A stretch of DNA of 64,000 bases from an uncultured Ellagibacter sp. Its GTDB lineage: Bacteria; Actinomycetota; Coriobacteriia; Coriobacteriales; Eggerthellaceae. The stretch is from positions 1 to 64,000 of the forward strand of contig NZ_CAKTTZ010000003.1 in NCBI RefSeq assembly GCF_934617235.1. The letters run 5' to 3'. The notes beneath the pieces are model-generated. The model did not search any database. It had not been told where the DNA came from and saw only the letters and a program-made list of their open reading frames with translations. Each line of letters begins with the position of its first letter. The stretch's first letter is position 1. Below are positions 59,022-64,000 of this stretch, in pieces. Position numbers and translations under genes: made by a program.

Positions 59022-59198
59022 CTCGCGATGCGACGGCGGACGGCAAAAAGCATGGGGGGAGCAAGGGCGAGCGGCGGGAAGGGCGAGCAGGAAAACGAGG
59101 GGACGGGAGCGAAGAACAACGGGAAAGCGTGAGGCGGGAAGCGGGCGCCTCGTGTACGCGAAACGCCCGCCCAACTCACGGCAGCACTCGAGTCCCGA
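59022..59198. other. Intergenic region between activase and gltB
   Basis: 177 bases with no gene. A GCGGGCG/CGCCCGC pairing with a long loop (about 59139-59168) might be a weak 3' structure for the leftward activase gene. Otherwise I see nothing in it. Confidence 0.4.
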
Positions 59199-62100
59199 TT
59201 ACGCGAGCTCGGTTTCCACCTCGAGCTTACCCGCGTCCTGCGCTTTGCCATGCGACCCGTCAGCGTTCACGAAAGTGTCGCGAGCCGCGCGGGCCTCCGC
59301 CTCCTTCTCCGCCAGATTCGCCTTCGCGACCGAGATCATCAGCTTGATGCGGTTAAGCTGGTTCACCTCCGACGCACCCGGGTCATAGTCGACGGCCACG
59401 ATGTTGCTCTCGGGATAGCGGCGGCGCAGCTCCTTGATCACAGCCTTGCCAACCACGTGGTTCGGCAGGCACGCGAACGGCTGGGTGCACACCACGTTCG
59501 GCGCGCCGGTCTTGATGAGCTCCACCATCTCGGCGGTGAGCAGCCACCCCTCGCCCATCGAGTTGCACAGCGAGAGGATCTCGCTCGCATATTCGGCCAG
59601 CTCATAGATGTTCGCCGGCGGGTTGAAGCGCGACGACTCGGCAAGCGCCTTGTTCACCGGCGCACGGAACTTCTTGATGGCGGAAAGTGCCACCTTCGAC
59701 CCGAGCGCACCCTTCGAGCTGCGCCCGAGCGGATCTTTCTGGAAGATGCCGCCCGCAACGCCGAAGAGGAAGAACTCGATGAGCCCCGGCACCACGGCCT
59801 CGCACCCTTCGCGTTCGATCACGTCGACGATCTGGTTGTTCGCCGTGGGGTGGAACTTCACGAGGATCTCGCCCACCACACCGACGCGCGGCTTGGTTCC
59901 CTCGCCCTGCAACGGCAGCGTGTCGAAGTCCTCCACGATCTGGCGGATCGTGCGCTTGAAACGACCGTAGGACTCTCCGCTTTCCAACTGGCCCTTGCAC
60001 GTAGCCATCCAGTGGTCGAACAGGCGATTCGCGCTACCGGGCTCGACCTCGTAGGGGCGCGTGCGGTAGAGACATTGCATGAGCACGTCGCCGTACTGCA
60101 GCGCATACACGGCCTGGAGCAGCATCTTCGGCGTGATCTTGAAGCCGGGGTTGTGCTCGCCCAAGTCCTTGAACGAGATGGCGATCACGGGAATGTGCGC
60201 GAGGCCCACAGCTTTCAGCGCCTTGCGGATAAGCGAGATGTAGTTGGTGGCACGGCAACCGCCGCCCGTCTGCGTGATGAGCACGGCAAGCTTGTCGGTG
60301 TCGTAGCGCCCCGACATGACGGCTTCCATAATCTGGCCGGTGACCAGGATGGACGGGTAGCAGATGTCGTTGTTCACGTACTTGAGGCCCGCGTCCACCG
60401 CGCCGTGGTCCACGCTCGGCAGAAGCTCGACGTTGTAGCCGAAGCGGCTGAAGATGGGCACCAAAAGCTCGAAATGGTACGGCGCCATCTGCGGGGCCAA
60501 GATGGTGTAGCCCTGTTCCTTCATCTCCTCAGTGAACACCGCGCGCGGGAACTCCGTGTCGGCACCTTCGCGCTGGCGCATGCGCTCCTGAGCCTCGGGC
60601 GCAGCCTTCTCGTTGAACGCATCGGGGATGGCGTCGGGCGAGATCTCTATGTCGCACGCAGGGCAACTTGCGGGCTTCGCGGTACGTTCGGCCTCTTCAT
60701 CGGCCTGATCCTTCAGCGCGGCAAGGAGGCTGCGCACGCGGATGCGCGCGGCGCCCAAGTTGGACACCTCGTCGATTTTAAGCACGGTGTACACCTTGCC
60801 CGCCGACTCGAGAATCTCCTGCACCTGGTCGGTGGTGAGCGCGTCCAAGCCGCAACCGAACGAGTTCAGCTGGATGAGGTCGAGGTCGCGACGCTCGGTC
60901 GCCACCTTCGCCGCGGCATAGAGGCGCGTGTGGTACATCCACTGATCGACCAGGCGAATCGGGCGCTCGAGCGTGCCCAAGTGCGCGATGGAGTCCTCGG
61001 TGAGCACCGCCAGCCCGAAGCTTGTGAGCAGCTCGGGGATGGCATGATTGATCTCGGGGTCGTTATGATAGGGACGGCCCGCCAGCACGATGCCGTGGGT
61101 GCCCGTTTCCTCCATCCACTTCAGGGTCTCGGTGCCCTTCACGCGCATGTCGCGCTTGAACGCCTCGTCCTCGGCCCAAGCGGCGTCGACCGCAGCGTCC
61201 ACATCCGCCTGCGTCGGGGCGGCAACACCTTCGCCCATGAGCTCGGGGTGCGCCTCGATAAGCTCCACCATCAGGCGTTTCTTCAGGTGTTCCTTCTTAT
61301 CGTAGGGCAACCACGGGTTCAAGAACTGCGTCGACGACTCACGCAACTCGTCGATGTTCAGGCGCAGCGCCTCGGCGTAGCTCGCAACGATCGGGCAGTT
61401 GAAATGGTTGCCCGCCGTGTCGTCCTCCTGGCGCTCCCATTTGCTGCAGGGGAACCAGATGAAGTCCGGATGCTTGTCGAGCAGATTCATGATGTGACCG
61501 TGCGAGAGCTTCGCCGGGTAGCACACGCTCTCCGACGGCATGGATTCGATGCCCGCCTCGTAGGTCTTCTTCGTGGACGGGTCGGAAAGCACCACGCGCC
61601 ATCCGAGCTTCGTGAAGAAGGTGAACCAGAACGGGTAGTTCTCATACATGTTGAGCGCGCAGGGAATACCCACCGTGCCGCGCGGGGCTTTGTCGGCGGA
61701 AAGCGGCGTGTAGTGGTCGAACAGGCGCTTGCTCTTGTACTCGAAAAGGTTCGGCACCTGCTGAGATTTCTTGTCGAGCGAGCCAGCACCCTTCTCGCAG
61801 CGGTTGCCTGTGATGAAGCGGCGATGCTTGCCGGTGCTTTCATCCTTACCGAAGTCGTTCACCGTGAGCAGGCAGGCGTTCGAGCAGCCCTTGCAACGCA
61901 CGGTCTTGTGCGTGGGAGCGAGCGACTCGATCTGCTCGAGGGAAAGCAACGTGGATTTGACCTGCAGGGCGGCTTCTTCGGCGTCGGCGGAACTCCGCTC
62001 AGAAGCTTCGCAGCCTTCGCTGCGTCCCGCGGACGCCGAAGCAACCTGGTCGGAAGCCGATTCAACCTGCGGGACGGCGGCAGCCGCGGTCGAGCTGCGC

Positions 62101-64000
62101 TCAGAATCTTCGCAGCCTTCGCTCCGCTCGCCGGCGGCTTCCGCCTGATCGGAGTTGAGGGCGTCAGCTGCTTCAACTTTCTCCGCGGTGGATTCTTTCG
62201 CTTGCCCAGGATTGAGTTCCGCCTGGTCGTTCCCTGATCCCAACGCCGCAACCTGCTTGCGGTAGCGATCGCGCGCGAGGAGTGCGGCACCGTAGGCGCC
62301 CATGTTGCCCGCAATGTCGGGGCGCACGGCATGCACGCCTGCGAGCTGCTCGAACGCGCGCAGCACGGCGTCGTTCAAGAACGTACCGCCCTGCACGATG
62401 ACCTTCGTGCCCACATCATGCGGGTCGCGGATTTTGATAACCTTGAACAGCGCATTTTTGATGACCGAGATAGCCAGGCCCGCGGCGATGTCACCCACCG
62501 TGGCGCCTTCCTTCTGCGCCTGCTTCACGCGGGAGTTCATGAACACGGTGCAGCGGCTTCCCAGGTCAACAGGGTTTTCCGCATGGATTGCCGTCTTGGC
62601 GAACTCGGAAACGTCCAGGTTCAAGCCCGTCGCGAAGCTCTCGATGAAGCTGCCGCAGCCCGACGAGCACGCCTCGTTCAGCATGATATGGTCGATCACG
62701 CCGTCCTTCACGCGCAGGCACTTCATGTCCTGGCCGCCGATGTCGAGGATGAATTCCACGCCCGGAAGCATCTGCTGAGCGCCGCGCAGGTGCGCGACCG
62801 TCTCGATCTCGCCCGAGTCGACGCGCAGCGCCTCTAAGAGCAGTGCTTCGCCGTATCCCGTAACCGTGGCGTGGCCGATGGTGACAAGCGGTTCGCCCGT
62901 TTCGGCGTCGACCGGCATCTCGTTGTAGAGCTTGGCGATGGCGGCCTTCGCGCACCCCAAAACGTCGCCTTTGTTCGATACGTAATGCGACCAGAGCAGG
63001 CTGCCTTCCTCGTCGATGAGCGTCGCCTTGAACGTGGTCGAGCCCGCGTCGATACCCAGATAGGCCACACCCGTGTAGTCCATGAGGCTCTCGCGCTTCA
63101 CGCACTCGGCGGCGTGGCGCTCGTTGAACTCGTCGAGCTCGGCGTCGTTCGCAAACAGCGGCGGCAGGCGCACGACTTCGGAGCCCTGGATATCGCCCAG
63201 GTTCTTCAAGCGATCGAGCACATCGGAGAGCTTCTCGGCGCGCACGGTCTCGCTCGCCGCGCCCGCGATAGCGCAGCCGCTCGCCACGAACAGATGCGCG
63301 TTGTCGGGCACGATGCGGTGCTCCTCGTCGAGCTCGAGCGTCTCGTAGAAACGTTTGCGCAGCTCAGGAAGATACTGCAGCGGGCCACCCAAAAACGCCA
63401 CGTAACCGCGGATGGGTCGGCCGCAAGCGAGGCCGGAGATAGTTTGCGTCACGACGGACTGGAAGATAGAGGCAGCGATGTCCTCCTTGCGCGCGCCCTC
63501 GTTCAAAAGCGGCTGCACGTCTGTCTTCGCGAACACGCCGCAGCGCGAGGCAATGGGATAGATGGTGGTCGCGTTTTGCGCGAGCTCGTTCAAGCCGCCC
63601 GCGTCGGTGTTCAGAAGCGCCGCCATCTGGTCGATGAATGCGCCGGTACCGCCTGCGCAGGTGCCGTTCATGCGCTGCTCGATGCCGTTGTCGAAGTAGA
63701 TGATCTTCGCGTCCTCGCCGCCAAGCTCGATAGCAACGTCGGTTTTGGGAATGAAGGTCTCGACCGCGGTTTTGCTCGCGATAACCTCCTGCACGAACTC
63801 GATGCCGAGCCACTGTGCCAAAAGCAGACCACCCGATCCAGTGATGGCGATCGTCATACGCTCATCCCCGAAGCCTTCGGCAGCCTCGGAGAGCACCTCC
63901 ACGATCGTCGCGCGCACATCGGCGTGGTGACGGCGATAGACCGAGTACTTGACCTGGTCGCTTTCGTCCAAGATAGCAAGCTTCACCGTCGTCGAGCCGA
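59199..64000 (-). CDS. Acyl-CoA dehydratase activase-related protein (BadF/HgdC + DUF2229 + HgdB-like), 5' end outside window
   Basis: At least 1600 residues. The frame stays open to the last base: codons before the GTG at 63986 give GSTTVKLAIL, the conserved BadF-type nucleotide loop, so the true start lies beyond 64000. Two ASKHA ATPase domains follow each other (first with NGTCAGGTGAFIDQM; second with YLGIDAGSTTFKATLIDEEG and EACSSGCGSFIESFA, the FeS-bridging Cys). Then a low-complexity linker made of repeats, then DUF2229 (VRCKGCSNACLL, NRCEKGAG, SESVCYPAKLSHGH) and HgdB-like FeS regions (NNDICYPSILVTGQIME, TQTGGGCRATNY). Such proteins energise 2-hydroxyacyl-CoA dehydratases with ATP-driven low-potential electrons. 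The partner is not in view. Confidence 0.9.
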   Translation of the reverse strand, partial: GSTTVKLAILDESDQVKYSVYRRHHADVRATIVEVLSEAAEGFGDERMTIAITGSGGLLLAQWLGIEFVQEVIASKTAVETFIPKTDVAIELGGEDAKIIYFDNGIEQRMNGTCAGGTGAFIDQMAALLNTDAGGLNELAQNATTIYPIASRCGVFAKTDVQPLLNEGARKEDIAASIFQSVVTQTISGLACGRPIRGYVAFLGGPLQYLPELRKRFYETLELDEEHRIVPDNAHLFVASGCAIAGAASETVRAEKLSDVLDRLKNLGDIQGSEVVRLPPLFANDAELDEFNERHAAECVKRESLMDYTGVAYLGIDAGSTTFKATLIDEEGSLLWSHYVSNKGDVLGCAKAAIAKLYNEMPVDAETGEPLVTIGHATVTGYGEALLLEALRVDSGEIETVAHLRGAQQMLPGVEFILDIGGQDMKCLRVKDGVIDHIMLNEACSSGCGSFIESFATGLNLDVSEFAKTAIHAENPVDLGSRCTVFMNSRVKQAQKEGATVGDIAAGLAISVIKNALFKVIKIRDPHDVGTKVIVQGGTFLNDAVLRAFEQLAGVHAVRPDIAGNMGAYGAALLARDRYRKQVAALGSGNDQAELNPGQAKESTAEKVEAADALNSDQAEAAGERSEGCEDSERSSTAAAAVPQVESASDQVASASAGRSEGCEASERSSADAEEAALQVKSTLLSLEQIESLAPTHKTVRCKGCSNACLLTVNDFGKDESTGKHRRFITGNRCEKGAGSLDKKSQQVPNLFEYKSKRLFDHYTPLSADKAPRGTVGIPCALNMYENYPFWFTFFTKLGWRVVLSDPSTKKTYEAGIESMPSESVCYPAKLSHGHIMNLLDKHPDFIWFPCSKWERQEDDTAGNHFNCPIVASYAEALRLNIDELRESSTQFLNPWLPYDKKEHLKKRLMVELIEAHPELMGEGVAAPTQADVDAAVDAAWAEDEAFKRDMRVKGTETLKWMEETGTHGIVLAGRPYHNDPEINHAIPELLTSFGLAVLTEDSIAHLGTLERPIRLVDQWMYHTRLYAAAKVATERRDLDLIQLNSFGCGLDALTTDQVQEILESAGKVYTVLKIDEVSNLGAARIRVRSLLAALKDQADEEAERTAKPASCPACDIEISPDAIPDAFNEKAAPEAQERMRQREGADTEFPRAVFTEEMKEQGYTILAPQMAPYHFELLVPIFSRFGYNVELLPSVDHGAVDAGLKYVNNDICYPSILVTGQIMEAVMSGRYDTDKLAVLITQTGGGCRATNYISLIRKALKAVGLAHIPVIAISFKDLGEHNPGFKITPKMLLQAVYALQYGDVLMQCLYRTRPYEVEPGSANRLFDHWMATCKGQLESGESYGRFKRTIRQIVEDFDTLPLQGEGTKPRVGVVGEILVKFHPTANNQIVDVIEREGCEAVVPGLIEFFLFGVAGGIFQKDPLGRSSKGALGSKVALSAIKKFRAPVNKALAESSRFNPPANIYELAEYASEILSLCNSMGEGWLLTAEMVELIKTGAPNVVCTQPFACLPNHVVGKAVIKELRRRYPESNIVAVDYDPGASEVNQLNRIKLMISVAKANLAEKEAEARAARDTFVNADGSHGKAQDAGKLEVETELA
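61977..62145. repeat. Two in-frame palindromic elements (D, E) in the activase linker
   Basis: Element D (61977-62040) has arms TTCGGCGTCGGCGG and complement matching at 13/14; element E (62076-62145) has 20-base arms matching at 17/20. Their cores share CGCTCAGAANCTTCGCAGCC then TTCGCT (26 bases, one difference), offset 102 bases (34 codons), so the frame is kept. The arms of D and E differ from each other while staying self-complementary. In protein both cores read RSEGCExSERSS. Confidence 0.82.

Noticed and set aside
59250..62237. 995-codon plus-strand frame opposite the activase
   Set aside because: Same reason: the opposite strand encodes strongly conserved ATPase and FeS domains, and this frame shows no motifs.

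Overview
The window is high-GC, densely coding chromosomal DNA of an anaerobic actinobacterium. The best fit is class Coriobacteriia, family Eggerthellaceae; I cannot fix the genus. Evidence: a Tat-exported molybdopterin oxidoreductase with FeS and TorD partners, a split SLH/BspA surface-protein repertoire, cytochrome bd, a very large acyl-CoA dehydratase activase, Shine-Dalgarno sites of AAGGAG/AAAGGGG type, and a CIRCE-controlled groESL operon. The left edge carries mobile-element debris (an IS110 3' end abutting an IS3 3' end). I see no CRISPR array, prophage or plasmid functions.

Layout. 1-709: IS scar. 817-6165: giant SLH-anchored phosphodiester glycosidase/metallophosphatase. 6464-9000: pth-prs and a TipAS-type regulator. 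9515-13060: OYE-type flavin/FeS oxidoreductase and glmU. 13497-17247: molybdoenzyme operon (catalytic, 4x[4Fe-4S] subunit, TorD chaperone). 17411-22994: nhaA, hpf, acyl carrier protein, cydAB and a small membrane protein. 23201-26893: alr-udg-folC operon. 27104-28897: the cofactor genes moeA and mog. 29007-34845: eno, ecfT and the infA-rpmJ-rpsM-rpsK-rpsD-rpoA-rplQ operon. 35141-35334: two tRNAs. 35487-38600: xpt, a heavy-metal exporter, DUF554 and DUF1847 proteins. 39022-41112: groESL. 41306-43349: a NarL-type two-component system. 43630-46529: MOSC protein, small membrane protein, YgjP peptidase, rsmI. 46666-48912: Tm-1-like/PEP-hydrolase-like pair. 49117-52574: BspA/SLH surface protein and a HipA-like kinase. 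52685-58888: gltBD. 59199-64000: acyl-CoA dehydratase activase running off the right edge.

Functional themes. Molybdenum recurs: the molybdoenzyme operon, moeA, mog and a MOSC protein all lie here. Three of these transcription units have an intrinsic-terminator-like hairpin between the likely promoter region and the ribosome binding site, which suggests (but does not prove) leader-level control. Respiration and redox appear as cydAB, the flavin oxidoreductase and the activase.

The most unusual feature is a set of palindromic repeat elements, each with a conserved or structured core flanked by longer self-complementary arms. Some sit between genes (9144-9273, 38775-38978, 43451-43613). Two groups sit in frame inside conserved genes: three copies in folC (23854-24208) and two copies in the activase (61977-62145), where they add low-complexity linkers to otherwise normal enzymes. 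This resembles the protein-coding palindromic elements described in Rickettsia and is the best candidate here for something undescribed.
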